In this document: positions 1 to 9,066 of the stretch, piece after piece | Numbering within the stretch: position 1 is the first letter of the stretch | How the letters are laid out: every line of letters begins with the position of its first letter | Source of the DNA: Natranaerovirga pectinivora | GTDB lineage: Bacteria > Bacillota > Clostridia > Lachnospirales > DSM-24629 | Reading direction: 5' to 3' | Assembly (NCBI RefSeq): GCF_004342165.1 | Contig: NZ_SMAL01000008.1 | Span: 58,396-122,395, forward strand | Length of the DNA stretch: 64,000 bases | Program-made: the position numbers and the translations under genes | The notes under the pieces: generated by a model | The model's database searches: none | What the model was told of the DNA's origin: nothing | What the model saw: the letters and a program-made list of their open reading frames with translations, nothing else

Positions 1-858
1 AATTGATATATCAGAAATACCTGCTAATACTACGATATCTCCACTGTATGCTTCTGAAACTTCAACTCTTTTTAATCCTTCATTTACAAATACTTTTGAG
101 ATTTTTCCTTTTTGAACTTGACCATCTCTTTTTGTAATGGTTACAACTTGATTGGTTTTTACCACACCACGTGTAATACGTCCAATTCCAAGTCTACCAA
201 TATAATCATCGTATCCTAAAGCAGAAACTTGAATTTGAGTTGGTTCGTCATCTCTATTTGGGTATATATCTACATGCTCTAATATTTGATCGTAAAGTGG
301 TGTTAAATCAACACTTTCATCCTCTAATTCTCTTTTAGCTATACCTTCTTTTGCAATTCCGTAAAGAATAGGGAATTCAAGTTGCTCGTCAGTAGCACCT
401 AGGTCAGCAAATAAGTCAAAAGTCATATCAACAACTTCTTCTGCTCTTTGATCTTTCTTATCTATTTTATTAATAAATAAAATTGGTTTTAAACCGATTT
501 CTAATGCTTTTTGTAGTACGAATCTAGTTTGAGGCATAGGACCTTCACTTGAGTCTACTAACAGAATTGCAGTGTCAACTGTTTTTATAATTCTTTCTAC
601 TTCTGATGAAAAGTCAGCATGTCCAGGTGTATCTACAATATTAATTTTAACCCCATTATACTCTATAGCACAGTTTTTAGAGTATATTGTTATACCTCTT
701 TCTCTTTCTAAATCATTACTATCCATTACACATTCTACTACAGCTTCATTCTGTCTAAAAACACCACTTTGACTAAGCAATGCATCTACTAAAGTAGATT
801 TACCAGCATCTACGTGGGCAATTACTGCGATATTTACAATGTCTTTTCTTTCGTTCAT
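1..858 (-). CDS. typA: Ribosome-associated GTPase TypA/BipA, 5' part (runs off the left edge)
   Basis: Translational GTPase that binds the ribosome and helps subunit assembly and stress adaptation. Reading leftward from the ATG at 858, the first 286 codons are open to the window edge. The G1 loop reads AHVDAGKST near residue 15, followed by switch I with ERERGITI, G3 DTPGH and G4 NKID. The stretch MDSNDLERERGIT is typical of TypA and separates it from EF-G and the tetracycline-resistance proteins. The GTPase domain is complete and the beta-barrel domain II (residues about 205-286) is begun; the C-terminal half lies outside. An AGGA-type ribosome-binding site precedes the ATG. The gene is preceded by its own promoter-like sequence and by the terminator of the chemoreceptor gene, so it is probably transcribed alone. 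Family assignment is firm. Confidence 0.93.
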   Translation of the reverse strand, partial: MNERKDIVNIAVIAHVDAGKSTLVDALLSQSGVFRQNEAVVECVMDSNDLERERGITIYSKNCAIEYNGVKINIVDTPGHADFSSEVERIIKTVDTAILLVDSSEGPMPQTRFVLQKALEIGLKPILFINKIDKKDQRAEEVVDMTFDLFADLGATDEQLEFPILYGIAKEGIAKRELEDESVDLTPLYDQILEHVDIYPNRDDEPTQIQVSALGYDDYIGRLGIGRITRGVVKTNQVVTITKRDGQVQKGKISKVFVNEGLKRVEVSEAYSGDIVVLAGISDISI

Positions 859-908
859 TTATTATCCTACTTTCTTATTGAAAAACGTTTATATATGAAT
901 CTATTGAG

Positions 909-937
909 TTAATATTCATTATTATTTTTTGTCACAA
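909..937 (-). promoter_or_regulatory. Putative typA promoter
   Basis: On the minus strand TTGTGA and TATTAA are separated by 17 bases and lie about 50 bases before the typA start codon. The -35 is good and the -10 moderate. Assigned from sequence only. Confidence 0.4.
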
Positions 938-985
938 CTTATATATAATACTAGAATTTATAGGATAATGCAACTTTTTCACAAC

Positions 986-1014
986 AAAAAAAGACACAAA
1001 GTATGTGTCTTTTC
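986..1014 (-). terminator. Terminator of the chemoreceptor gene
   Basis: The arms AAAAGACACA and TGTGTCTTTT (989-998 and 1004-1013) pair perfectly around a 5-base loop. On the minus strand the hairpin is followed by a run of T. It lies about 50 bases after the chemoreceptor stop codon. The A/T flanks are symmetrical, so it may also stop rightward transcripts. Confidence 0.85.
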
Positions 1015-1064
1015 TTATTGTATTATAGTCACTAGTACTAAAATGCGTTGTTTTTTTTATTTGA

Positions 1065-3206
1065 TTATTTGTTTACAATAAAATCTTTTAATATTTTAGT
1101 TAATTCCTCTGCTTTTTCTTCTAAAGTTAAAATATCATTAGTAATTTCATCTAACGTGCTATTTTGCTCTTCTATAGATGCTGTTACTTCTTCAGTAGAT
1201 GCAGCAGTCATCTGAGACACACTTGCCATTGTATACATACTCTCTTCAACGGATTCTTTAAATGAATTCATCTCTTCAATATATACTAAAACACCTTTTA
1301 ATTTTTGAATGAATTCATTAGTCGAAACCTTAATATCATTAAACGAATTAGAAGATCCATGTACTGCTTCATATTGTTGTGCATTGATCTCTTCAGATTT
1401 TTTAACGGCTTCAACAGATTTTTTAGATTGATCAAGAATTCTTGCAATTACTGCTTCTATTTCTTTAGTAGATTGAGAGGATTGGGTAGCTAGTTTGCTT
1501 ACTTCATTCGCAACAACTGCAAAACCTCTACCTGCTTCACCAACTCTAGCAGCTTCTATAGATGCATTTAAAGACAATAATTTAGTTTCCTCTGATATAT
1601 TGTTCAGAATTCTAATGATTTTTTCTATATCTTGCACATATTTATTTAATTCACTCATTGCATTAACTACTTCTTCCGTTATTGCATTGGCTTCATCATT
1701 TTTAGCAATCAAAATATTAGCTGTCTCAATTCCTTTATCCGTAATTTTTCTCACATTATCTGAATCGCTATTAATCACTTTAATATCATTAACCACAAGA
1801 TTTATTTTAGATGCTAATTCCGTAACCAAAGTTACACTTTTTTCAATTTCTTTTGATTGTTCATTAGCTCCTTCTGCAACACTTTCAACAGCTTTTTGAA
1901 TTTCAATAGAAATTTCATTAGATTGTTTTGTTCTTGATGCTATATGACTGGTGGAATCGCTTACATCTATTGCCACCTGCTGACTTGTGGAAACAATCTC
2001 TTTGATTTGTTTAACCATTGAGTTAAATGTATCTGAAAGGGTTTTTATTTCATCCTTTCTATTAATAAATAATTCAATTGTTAAATCTCCTTCTTCAGCT
2101 TTTTTCATAGAACTCATTAATTCTTTCATTGATTTAGTCATTCTTAATGAAATTATAATACCTACGCTAACAGCGATGATACAAAATAATATAGCCAATA
2201 ATGTTAAATTTAATTGCATATTATTTATGACACCTAATATGTCTTTTTCAGGAACAGCATTTATAAAAATCCAACCATTTTGGTTTTGTGTATAAGAAAT
2301 TATGTGATTTTCCTTATTAAAAGGTTCTATGAATACTTCATGATTTTGATCAGTACTTTTATTCTTTATTAAGTCAAATAACTCATTCTCTACAATACCT
2401 TCTGACGATATAACATTACCATCAGGGGTTATTATAAAAGTACTTAAGTTTAAGTCACTTTCACTATTGTTTTCAAGTTCTCTTAGGAAATTTCTTTTAT
2501 CTATATCAAAAATAGCTACGAATCTAACTCTACCAAACCTAAAGTAGTTACCTACAGAAGATATATAATCATTTGTATCTACATTGATTATCCCACTATG
2601 GTTGTCAATCCAAATTTGTCCGCCTTCATTTACTATTCTATTATACCAATCATACTGTCTGAGTTTATTCATATCCGTGTTGTGATTAATATATGAAGGA
2701 GCTGCCACTGTATGTCCATTGTCACTAATAATGTATATAGATGATATAAATGGATTGGCTGTTATTAAACTTGTAAAACGTCTTGTCACTAAAGTTGCTG
2801 CAGTACCTACTCTTCCATTTGATTGAGTTTCAACGAAAAAATCATTAAGAACTGCGTCATCTAAAAGTTGAATTTGTGCAACTTCTATTTGTCTTAACAT
2901 TAGAGAAAAATAATCGCTTGTTTTAGCATTAGATTCAGCCAACTGATTTTTTGCTTGTAATATCATTTCTTTAGATGATGTACTAGATGAAATATAGGCA
3001 GTAATCATTACAGGAATTACTATGGTTACGAGTAATAGTAAGACCATTTGTGTAGATAAACTTGAGAATTGTATTCCTTTAACTTTAAACTTTTTAAGGT
3101 TCAATTTCGGAGACTTAATCCTTTTGTTGATTTTTGGTAATTTAATTTTAGGCAATTTAATATTATTGCTAAATTTTAGTTTAGTGGTTTTTCTTTTAGA
3201 TTTCAT
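1065..3206 (-). CDS. Methyl-accepting chemotaxis protein with extracellular Cache-type sensor
   Basis: Chemoreceptor that would relay an extracellular signal to CheA/CheW. A Lys-rich cytoplasmic N-terminus (about 45 residues with a [10 protein letters not shown] repeat) is followed by a membrane segment (about 53-72), an extracellular dCache-like region (about 75-325), a second membrane segment (about 330-353), a HAMP linker and a long helical signalling domain. The hairpin tip reads [20 protein letters not shown], diagnostic of the family. The ATG at 3206 is preferred over the TTG directly upstream because GGGAGG lies 8 bases before it. The gene is monocistronic, with its own terminator. No ligand can be predicted. 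The repetitive basic N-terminal extension is longer than usual for this family. Confidence 0.93.
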   Translation of the reverse strand: MKSKRKTTKLKFSNNIKLPKIKLPKINKRIKSPKLNLKKFKVKGIQFSSLSTQMVLLLLVTIVIPVMITAYISSSTSSKEMILQAKNQLAESNAKTSDYFSLMLRQIEVAQIQLLDDAVLNDFFVETQSNGRVGTAATLVTRRFTSLITANPFISSIYIISDNGHTVAAPSYINHNTDMNKLRQYDWYNRIVNEGGQIWIDNHSGIINVDTNDYISSVGNYFRFGRVRFVAIFDIDKRNFLRELENNSESDLNLSTFIITPDGNVISSEGIVENELFDLIKNKSTDQNHEVFIEPFNKENHIISYTQNQNGWIFINAVPEKDILGVINNMQLNLTLLAILFCIIAVSVGIIISLRMTKSMKELMSSMKKAEEGDLTIELFINRKDEIKTLSDTFNSMVKQIKEIVSTSQQVAIDVSDSTSHIASRTKQSNEISIEIQKAVESVAEGANEQSKEIEKSVTLVTELASKINLVVNDIKVINSDSDNVRKITDKGIETANILIAKNDEANAITEEVVNAMSELNKYVQDIEKIIRILNNISEETKLLSLNASIEAARVGEAGRGFAVVANEVSKLATQSSQSTKEIEAVIARILDQSKKSVEAVKKSEEINAQQYEAVHGSSNSFNDIKVSTNEFIQKLKGVLVYIEEMNSFKESVEESMYTMASVSQMTAASTEEVTASIEEQNSTLDEITNDILTLEEKAEELTKILKDFIVNK

Positions 3207-3378
3207 CAAAGGTGCCTCCCTTAAGCTTAAAATATATATGTATAAATGAATGTATACTCTCTTACTATAATATATTAATTTCTGACAAAAAACAAGTATA
3301 ATAAGTAATTATTAACATATGATTCATATATTGCTATGGCTAATTGGTATTTTTTAACAAAAGATAGTATTGTTTTAA

Positions 3379-4080
3379 TTATATTTTTACATCTAATGCT
3401 TTAATAACATTTTCATAACTTTTTAATTCCTTTAATCCCCTTTCATTAATACTGTAAACCCCTCTATCTACTTTATCAAACCAATTATAATAATTTTTTT
3501 GTAATATTGACCCTGTTTTTTTATAATCTGTTCCTAGTTCTTTTAATGCTTTTATACTTAGTGGCCCTTTTTTTTCTAAAATATATGCTATATGTAGTGC
3601 TTGCTCTCTATAAGCTGTTACTATTTTGCTATGATTACTTCCACCTACATTATTGTCGCCACTTCTACACTCAAATTCCTTTTTTAGCTTTGCTATATTT
3701 CTACTTCTTACTCTAATCCCACTATTGTTTTGGGGAGTGATTAATTCCTCTACATAACATGTTTTATTTTTAAAGGATACAAGAATTAATCCAATATCTA
3801 ACCTTTTTAATAGATTAATGGTTCTTTTCCATTTTTTAGTTTTTAGCGTTCTGTAATTTTTTGGTACAGCAACATATACATCTTCAGAAAGTTTCTGTCT
3901 ATCTATTCCTTGTAGTATAAGTTCTAGGTTAAGTCTAAGTTTCATTTCTATAACAACAACTTTGTTGCCTTTTATAGCAATTACATCACAATCTAATACT
4001 TCACTTTTCACATCATAACCTTTATTTATAAAGTATTCTTTTACTGGTTTGTATAGGTCTATTTCTTTTACAGCTGTCAT
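3379..4080 (-). CDS. DUF2161-family protein with PD-(D/E)XK-like core
   Basis: Protein of about 233 residues of the DUF2161 family, with no established function. Residues about 20-60 contain LDCDVIAI followed by VVVIEMK, a D...ExK pattern like that of PD-(D/E)XK nucleases. The second half (about 150-230) looks like a winged-helix region ending in DKVDRGVYSINERG. The start is placed at the ATG at 4080 because GAGGGG lies 7 bases upstream; the upstream in-frame extension has no ribosome-binding site. It stands alone between the chemoreceptor and rubrerythrin. Nuclease activity is only a fold-level inference; a nucleic-acid-binding regulator is also possible. Confidence 0.7.
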   Translation of the reverse strand: MTAVKEIDLYKPVKEYFINKGYDVKSEVLDCDVIAIKGNKVVVIEMKLRLNLELILQGIDRQKLSEDVYVAVPKNYRTLKTKKWKRTINLLKRLDIGLILVSFKNKTCYVEELITPQNNSGIRVRSRNIAKLKKEFECRSGDNNVGGSNHSKIVTAYREQALHIAYILEKKGPLSIKALKELGTDYKKTGSILQKNYYNWFDKVDRGVYSINERGLKELKSYENVIKALDVKI

Positions 4081-4142
4081 TTGTACCCCTCTCAATGAAC
4101 TTACTTTTATTAATAATAAATATATCATATTTTATGGAAAAC

Positions 4143-4178
4143 AAAAAGAAGAGCCATTAATGAAATCATTAATAGCTC
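4143..4178 (-). terminator. Terminator of rubrerythrin gene
   Basis: Hairpin with arms GAGCCATTAATG and TATTAATAGCTC-like sequence (4151-4178) pairing around AAAT. On the minus strand it is followed by a T-rich tail. It starts 10 bases after the rubrerythrin stop codon. Confidence 0.8.
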
Positions 4179-4187
4179 CCTAATGCC

Positions 4188-4748
4188 TTATTCAAATGCT
4201 TTAAATATTGAACTTTTAGCTTTGCAAATTGGACAATTGTCTTCTGGTCCACCTACTTCTGTGTAACCACACACAGGACATACATATACAGTATCTAGGT
4301 TCATGTCTTTACCTTGTTTTGCAAGATCTTGAGCATCTTGAAAGAGTTTTGCATGAATTTTTTCTGCTTCTAATGCATAATGAAAAGCTCTTTCTGCACC
4401 GCTCTCATTTTGAAATTTTGCGGTTTCTAAGTATACAGGATACATTTGTTCTATTTCATGTAATTCACCATCTATTCCACCTTGAAGATTTGTAACTGTA
4501 TCACCTACACCAAATATTGCACCTGCTGGTACTGTAAAATCTCCTTTTTGCTCTCCTAGAACTTTAAAATGATTATCCGCGTGAGCTAATTCTGCATAAG
4601 CTATCGCTTTAAATAGTCTTCCTATATTGGGAAAACCTTCTTTTTCTGCTAATTCTGCCCATATTAAATATCTCATATGAGCCATACTTTCTCCACCATA
4701 TGCTGAACGTAAAAAATCAGCTGTCATTGCATTATTAACTGCTGCCAT
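4188..4748 (-). CDS. rbr: Rubrerythrin
   Basis: Cytoplasmic non-haem di-iron peroxidase that detoxifies hydrogen peroxide in anaerobes. The N-terminal four-helix ferritin-like domain carries the iron ligands in the EKEGFPNIGRLF and EKIHAKLF helices. A C-terminal rubredoxin-like domain has two CxxC pairs, CPVCGY and CPICKA, for the mononuclear iron. At 186 residues it is slightly shorter than the 190-195 typical of the family. GGGAG precedes the ATG. The start codon and the spacer lie inside a 16-bp perfect inverted repeat whose other arm is near the end of the upstream regulator gene, which may limit translation of read-through transcripts. It is functionally unrelated to the pectin locus beside it. 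Confidence 0.97.
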   Translation of the reverse strand: MAAVNNAMTADFLRSAYGGESMAHMRYLIWAELAEKEGFPNIGRLFKAIAYAELAHADNHFKVLGEQKGDFTVPAGAIFGVGDTVTNLQGGIDGELHEIEQMYPVYLETAKFQNESGAERAFHYALEAEKIHAKLFQDAQDLAKQGKDMNLDTVYVCPVCGYTEVGGPEDNCPICKAKSSIFKAFE

Positions 4749-4843
4749 AAAAAAATCAACTCCCTAGTATTATTCGAGATAACTCGCTCTTTATATAGTT
4801 GACATATATAAAGAGTTTATACTAATAAGTTGATTTTTTTATG
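4746..4843 (-). promoter_or_regulatory. Nested inverted repeats around the rubrerythrin start
   Basis: Arms 4746-4761 (CATAAAAAAATCAACT) and 4828-4843 are exact reverse complements, 66 bases apart. Inside lie an 11-bp hairpin (CTCTTTATATA, 4787-4797, with 4805-4815) and a small CGAG/CTCG hairpin (4775-4786). In the minus-strand RNA the outer stem would bury the rubrerythrin ATG and the end of its ribosome-binding site. Confidence 0.6.
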
Positions 4844-4854
4844 TATTAATATTT

Positions 4855-5616
4855 TTATGTATTAATTTTATTACCTAATCTAATAGATATGTTAGTAGCT
4901 GTTTGTTTAACTAAATTCGTTTCATAATCTATATCTAGATCTTCTTTAAATAACCCTGTAGCACTAACTGCGGCAATTATTCGATTATTACTATCAAACA
5001 CAGGAGCACCTATACACAATATGTATTCTTCTAATTCCCGATCATCTAAAGCATATCCTTGATTTTTTACTAATTCTAATTCTTTATGGAAATCTTCTTT
5101 ATTCAATATAGTTTTATTGGTTTTTTGTTCAAATGCCATATTATTAACTAAAGTATTTTTATAGTCATCTTCTTCATAAGCTAATAAAACTTTTCCTAAA
5201 GAAGTACAATAAATATCATTTCTAGAACCAATTTTAGCTGTGGTTACTATGGCATTAGAAGGTTCATATTTATATATATAAGCAACTTGATTGTTATCTA
5301 ATATTCCTAAGAAGGACGTTTTTCCTAATTTCTCGCCTAATTCCTCTAAAAAAGGAATTGATATTTGAATCAAATCATTATTGTAAGAATAGGCCATACC
5401 AATTTCATAAGATTTTATACCTATAACGTATCTTTTAAATTCTTCATGCTTTTCAGCAATAAGATTCATACTTATTAGTGTTTGTAGAATATCAAATGCA
5501 CTAGTTTGAGGGATATCCATCAGCCTAGTTATTTCTCTTAACGTTAATCCTTTTTTATTTTTAGATATTATATCTAACATATCAATGGTTCTTTTTGCTG
5601 TTCTGTTAATTTTCAT
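4855..5616 (-). CDS. IclR-family regulator, probable KdgR-type controller of the pectin locus
   Basis: DNA-binding regulator of 253 residues, the usual IclR length. An N-terminal winged helix (about 8-70, LTLREITRLMDIPQTSAFDIL) precedes a GAF-like effector domain (about 75-250) with the conserved stretch YCTSLGKVLLAY. It is the last gene of the uronate block, separated from KDG kinase by a strong terminator. Regulators of this family (KdgR) control pectin genes in response to 2-keto-3-deoxygluconate, so that role is likely here from context. The effector and operator are not shown by the sequence; the palindrome before the eda operon (23397-23413) is a candidate site. It may have its own promoter in the gap after 5616. 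Confidence 0.88.
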   Translation of the reverse strand: MKINRTAKRTIDMLDIISKNKKGLTLREITRLMDIPQTSAFDILQTLISMNLIAEKHEEFKRYVIGIKSYEIGMAYSYNNDLIQISIPFLEELGEKLGKTSFLGILDNNQVAYIYKYEPSNAIVTTAKIGSRNDIYCTSLGKVLLAYEEDDYKNTLVNNMAFEQKTNKTILNKEDFHKELELVKNQGYALDDRELEEYILCIGAPVFDSNNRIIAAVSATGLFKEDLDIDYETNLVKQTATNISIRLGNKINT

Positions 5617-5675
5617 ATGCTTCCCCCATTGAAAACTCCTAGAATATGCTGTTCTTTAATAAAATATTTTTAAGG

Positions 5676-5711
5676 AAAAACTAGTATGGCATCTTTACCA
5701 TACTAGTTTTT
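5676..5711 (-). terminator. Terminator after KDG kinase 1
   Basis: A 14-bp perfect stem (AAAAACTAGTATGG, 5676-5689, with 5698-5711) around an 8-base loop, flanked by A and T runs, just after the kinase stop codon. It would end the uronate operon before the regulator gene. Confidence 0.9.
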
Positions 5712-5719
5712 CTATTCTA

Positions 5720-6730
5720 TTACCTTACAATTTCACTACCTAAATTACTCATAAACTTTGTTATTTCTTTTTCTCGTAAAATACTTGCATCTCCTGGTAT
5801 CGTATGCTTAAGAATTGAGCAAGCAAGTCCAAATTCATTGGCAAATTTAAAATCCTCGTAATCATCTAATAATTTATGAATTACACCTGATACAAAGGCA
5901 TCTCCACCACCAACTCTATCAAAGATATTAAATCTCGTAGATTCAGTCCTATAGACAGCATCTTTTGTATAAGCATAAGACCATAAACTATTTTCATTTG
6001 CCGAGAAAAGCTCCCTTTTCGTACCAAAAACATACTTTACACCGTATTTATCAATTAATTGATTAAACACATCCATACGCTTATCTTCATCATTATCATA
6101 TTCTTTTGAAGGCTCTATTTCAAGCAATACATTGGCATCAAAATAACTTCCAAAACAAACATCAACCATTGGCATTATTTCTTGCATAGCTTCTTTAGCT
6201 TCTTCAATAGACCATAATTTTGAACGATAGTTAAAATCAAAACTAACTTTTACATTATGTTCCTTTGCTTTTTTCATTGCAATTAATGCTACTCGTCTGA
6301 CATTTTCACCTAAGGCTAAAGTTATTCCACTTATATGAAACCACTCAACATCTTTAAATATTTTATCAAAATCAAATTCACTTTCATCAATATCCGTAAT
6401 AGCTGAATGCTTTCTATTGTAAATAACCTGAGATGCTCTTGTACCAAAGCCATTTTCAAGAAAATATATACCTATATTCTCTCCTGCTCTAGCAATATTT
6501 TCTGTGTTTACGCCATATCCTCTAAGATGCACAATTGCCCCATCACCAAGTTGATTAGCAGGCAACTTAGAAATAAAACAAGTATTGCGACCTAAGTGAG
6601 ATAAAGCAATCGCTACGTTAGCTTCTCCTCCACCATACGTAGAAGAATAATTATTTGTTTGTTCAATTTTATGATATAGTGGTGGGGAGAGTCTTAACAT
6701 AATTTCTCCCATTGTTACAACACTGGACAT
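5720..6730 (-). CDS. kdgK: PfkB-family sugar kinase, 2-keto-3-deoxygluconate kinase (copy 1)
   Basis: Phosphorylates 2-keto-3-deoxygluconate to KDPG, the convergence point of both uronate branches. The ribokinase signature GGGEANVAIALSHLG lies near residue 33 and the C-terminal catalytic motif RVGGGDAFVSG near residue 275, with the Asp as base. Length of 336 is typical. It follows uxaC by 19 bases in the same operon. A second kinase of the same subfamily lies at 16033-17055 in the GH105 segment. The two are clearly homologous but diverged, so they may differ in regulation or substrate (for example an epimeric keto-deoxy sugar). Kinase class is firm; the exact sugar rests on neighbours. Confidence 0.9.
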   Translation of the reverse strand: MSSVVTMGEIMLRLSPPLYHKIEQTNNYSSTYGGGEANVAIALSHLGRNTCFISKLPANQLGDGAIVHLRGYGVNTENIARAGENIGIYFLENGFGTRASQVIYNRKHSAITDIDESEFDFDKIFKDVEWFHISGITLALGENVRRVALIAMKKAKEHNVKVSFDFNYRSKLWSIEEAKEAMQEIMPMVDVCFGSYFDANVLLEIEPSKEYDNDEDKRMDVFNQLIDKYGVKYVFGTKRELFSANENSLWSYAYTKDAVYRTESTRFNIFDRVGGGDAFVSGVIHKLLDDYEDFKFANEFGLACSILKHTIPGDASILREKEITKFMSNLGSEIVR

Positions 6731-6749
6731 ATCTTCACCTCGTAAAATC

Positions 6750-8156
6750 CTACTTATTTAATCCGAAATAGTTTAAAGCGTTGTTGTAGCAAATGTCTTG
6801 CACAACTTTACCTAATACTTCGAAGTTAGCCGGATACTCTCCATTTTCAACTAATGTTCCTAATTTGTTACATAACACTCTTCTAAAGTACTCATGTCTT
6901 GTATATGATAAGAAACTTCTTGAGTCTGTTAACATACCAATAAAAGTACTAAGAACACCTAATTGAGCTAATGCTTCCATTTGTCTTTCCATTCCGTCTT
7001 TTTGATCGTTAAACCACCAACCAGAACCGAATTGGATTTTTCCTGGAATACCGCCACCTTGGAAGTTACCTGCCATTGTCGCTAATAATTCATTATCTCT
7101 TGGGTTTAAGCAATATAAGATTGTTTTTGGTAATTCATTGGTATCATCTAATTTATTTAATAATCTTGATAAGTCTACTGCAAAAGTTGCATCATTTACT
7201 GAATCAAAACCAGTATCAGGTCCTAATTCTCTTAACATACGAGCAGAGTTGTTACGAAGAGCACCAATATGAATTTGCATAGCCCAACCAAATTTTGCAT
7301 ATGCACGTCCAAAGAATACCATCATATATCCTTTGTATTTTTTGATTTCTAACTCAGTTAATGGTTCTCTTTTTAAACCTTTTTTGAAGATTGCATTAGC
7401 TTCTTCAAAAGTAGCTTCTTCATATACTACGATATCTAAAGCATGGTCAGATATAAAACAACCTAATTTATTAAAGTATTCAATTCTTTCTAATAAAGCA
7501 TTTTCAAGATCATTTAAATCTTTTAATGGTTTTCCAACAACATCTGATAATTTATTCATCCAGTCAACGAACCAGTCTAATTCAATATTAACAGCTTTGT
7601 CCGGTCTGAATGTTGGTGTAACACTTACATCGAAAGTTGAATCTTCTTTAATTTTTTTATGCCACTCTAATGAGTCCACTGGGTCATCAGTAGTACAGAT
7701 AGCTGTAACATTAGACATTTTAATTAAATTTCTAACATTAAGTTCCCCACTTTGAAGCTTTTTATTAGCTTCTTCCCAAATTTCTTCAGCTGTTTCTGGT
7801 GATAATATTTTATCAATCCCAAAGAATCTTTTTAATTCTAAATGAGTCCAGTGGTATAATGGATTACCAATTGTATAAGGCATTGTTTTTGCCCACATCA
7901 TAAATTTTTCTTTAGCTGGCTTATCTCCAGTGATATATGACTCATCTATTCCTAATGCACGCATTGCTCTCCATTTGTAATGGTCTCCACCTAACCATAT
8001 ATCAGTAATGTTTTCATATGTTTTATTTTCTGCTATTTCTTTTGGGCTAATGTGGCAATGGTAGTCAATCAAAGGCATTTCTTTAGCATATTTGTGATAC
8101 AATTCTTCTGCTGTTTTATTATTTAATAAAAAGTTTTCACACATAAATAGTTTCAT
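6750..8156 (-). CDS. uxaC: Uronate isomerase
   Basis: Converts D-galacturonate to tagaturonate (and glucuronate to fructuronate), the first step for saturated uronates in the cytoplasm. The protein is an amidohydrolase-like TIM barrel with DYHCHIS near residue 30, FFGRAYAKFGWAMQIHIGALRN in the middle and the C-terminal DSRSFLSYTRHEYFRR signature. Length is 468 residues. The ATG at 8156 is preferred to the in-frame GTG at 8165 because GAGGTG lies 6 bases before it. It sits between kduD and KDG kinase. No mannonate enzymes (UxuA, UxuB) are in the window, so galacturonate is the likely substrate. Confidence 0.97.
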   Translation of the reverse strand: MKLFMCENFLLNNKTAEELYHKYAKEMPLIDYHCHISPKEIAENKTYENITDIWLGGDHYKWRAMRALGIDESYITGDKPAKEKFMMWAKTMPYTIGNPLYHWTHLELKRFFGIDKILSPETAEEIWEEANKKLQSGELNVRNLIKMSNVTAICTTDDPVDSLEWHKKIKEDSTFDVSVTPTFRPDKAVNIELDWFVDWMNKLSDVVGKPLKDLNDLENALLERIEYFNKLGCFISDHALDIVVYEEATFEEANAIFKKGLKREPLTELEIKKYKGYMMVFFGRAYAKFGWAMQIHIGALRNNSARMLRELGPDTGFDSVNDATFAVDLSRLLNKLDDTNELPKTILYCLNPRDNELLATMAGNFQGGGIPGKIQFGSGWWFNDQKDGMERQMEALAQLGVLSTFIGMLTDSRSFLSYTRHEYFRRVLCNKLGTLVENGEYPANFEVLGKVVQDICYNNALNYFGLNK

Positions 8157-8206
8157 TATCTTCACCTCAACGATTTTTATATTCTAAAATAGTTTTATAT
8201 TATTTT

Positions 8207-8242
8207 AAAACTATAGGTAGAGCTAAGCCCACCTATAGTTTT
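8207..8242 (-). terminator. Intercistronic hairpin between kduD and uxaC
   Basis: Arms AAAACTATAGGT (8207-8218) and its complement (8231-8242) pair perfectly. On the minus strand the tail is only TTTT then mixed A/T, so it may be a partial terminator or an RNA stabiliser within the operon. Confidence 0.65.
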
Positions 8243-8260
8243 TTTAGAATTTATATTTTA

Positions 8261-9019
8261 TTATCTAGCTAACCATCCACCGTCAACAGCGATAGTATAT
8301 CCATTAATATAATCACTTGCTTTTGATGCTAAGAATACACAAGGAGCTGCTAAATCTTCTGGTGTTCCCCATCTATCAGCAGGAATACGATCTAAGATCG
8401 CTCTATTTCTTGCTTCGTCAGCACGGATTGGTGCAGTATTTGCAGTCGCCATATATCCTGGAGCAATTGCATTTACATTGATGTTTTTGCTCGCTAATTC
8501 ATTGGCCATAAGCATAGTAATACCTTTTACACCAGATTTACTTGCTGTGTAAGAAGGCACTCTAATACCACCTTGGAAAGATAACATTGAAGCGATGTTT
8601 ATGATTTTTCCGCCACCTTGCTTAACAAATTGCTTAGCAACGGCTTGAGATAAGAAGAATACTGTTTTAAGATTAAGATTCATAACATCGTCCCAATCTT
8701 TTTCTGAGAAATCTAATACGTCTTCACGTCTGATTGTACCTGCATTATTTACAAGAATATCGATTCTTCCAAATGCTTCAACAGTTTTTGCAACAATTTC
8801 ATCTACTGGTTCAATAGACATTAAATTTGCTTGGATACCTAAATATTTTCTTCCTGTAGCTTCAATTAAAGCTTTAGTTTCAGAATCGTCACCGATACCT
8901 ACATTTACAATATCTGCCCCTGCTTCAGCAAGACCAACAGCCATACCTTGTCCTAATCCTTGAGCAGCTCCTGTAACAATAGCTACTTTACCATCTAATT
9001 TAAAATTATCTAACATCAT
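8261..9019 (-). CDS. kduD: 2-dehydro-3-deoxy-D-gluconate 5-dehydrogenase (SDR family)
   Basis: Short-chain dehydrogenase that reduces 3-deoxy-D-glycero-2,5-hexodiulosonate to 2-keto-3-deoxygluconate, the second step for unsaturated uronates. The Rossmann motif TGAAQGLGQG lies near residue 18, NNAGT near 90, and the catalytic Ser and YTASK near 140-157. The C-terminus DYINGYTIAVDGGWLAR is the KduD ending. Length is 252 residues. The ATG at 9019 has AAAGGAGA upstream; an extended in-frame start at 9040 lacks one. It follows kduI by about 47 bases, the normal partner, which fixes the function. Confidence 0.95.
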   Translation of the reverse strand: MMLDNFKLDGKVAIVTGAAQGLGQGMAVGLAEAGADIVNVGIGDDSETKALIEATGRKYLGIQANLMSIEPVDEIVAKTVEAFGRIDILVNNAGTIRREDVLDFSEKDWDDVMNLNLKTVFFLSQAVAKQFVKQGGGKIINIASMLSFQGGIRVPSYTASKSGVKGITMLMANELASKNINVNAIAPGYMATANTAPIRADEARNRAILDRIPADRWGTPEDLAAPCVFLASKASDYINGYTIAVDGGWLAR

Positions 9020-9066
9020 AGTTAAAAAATCTCCTTTCAACCTCGTAGTATTTTCTATATTATTTA

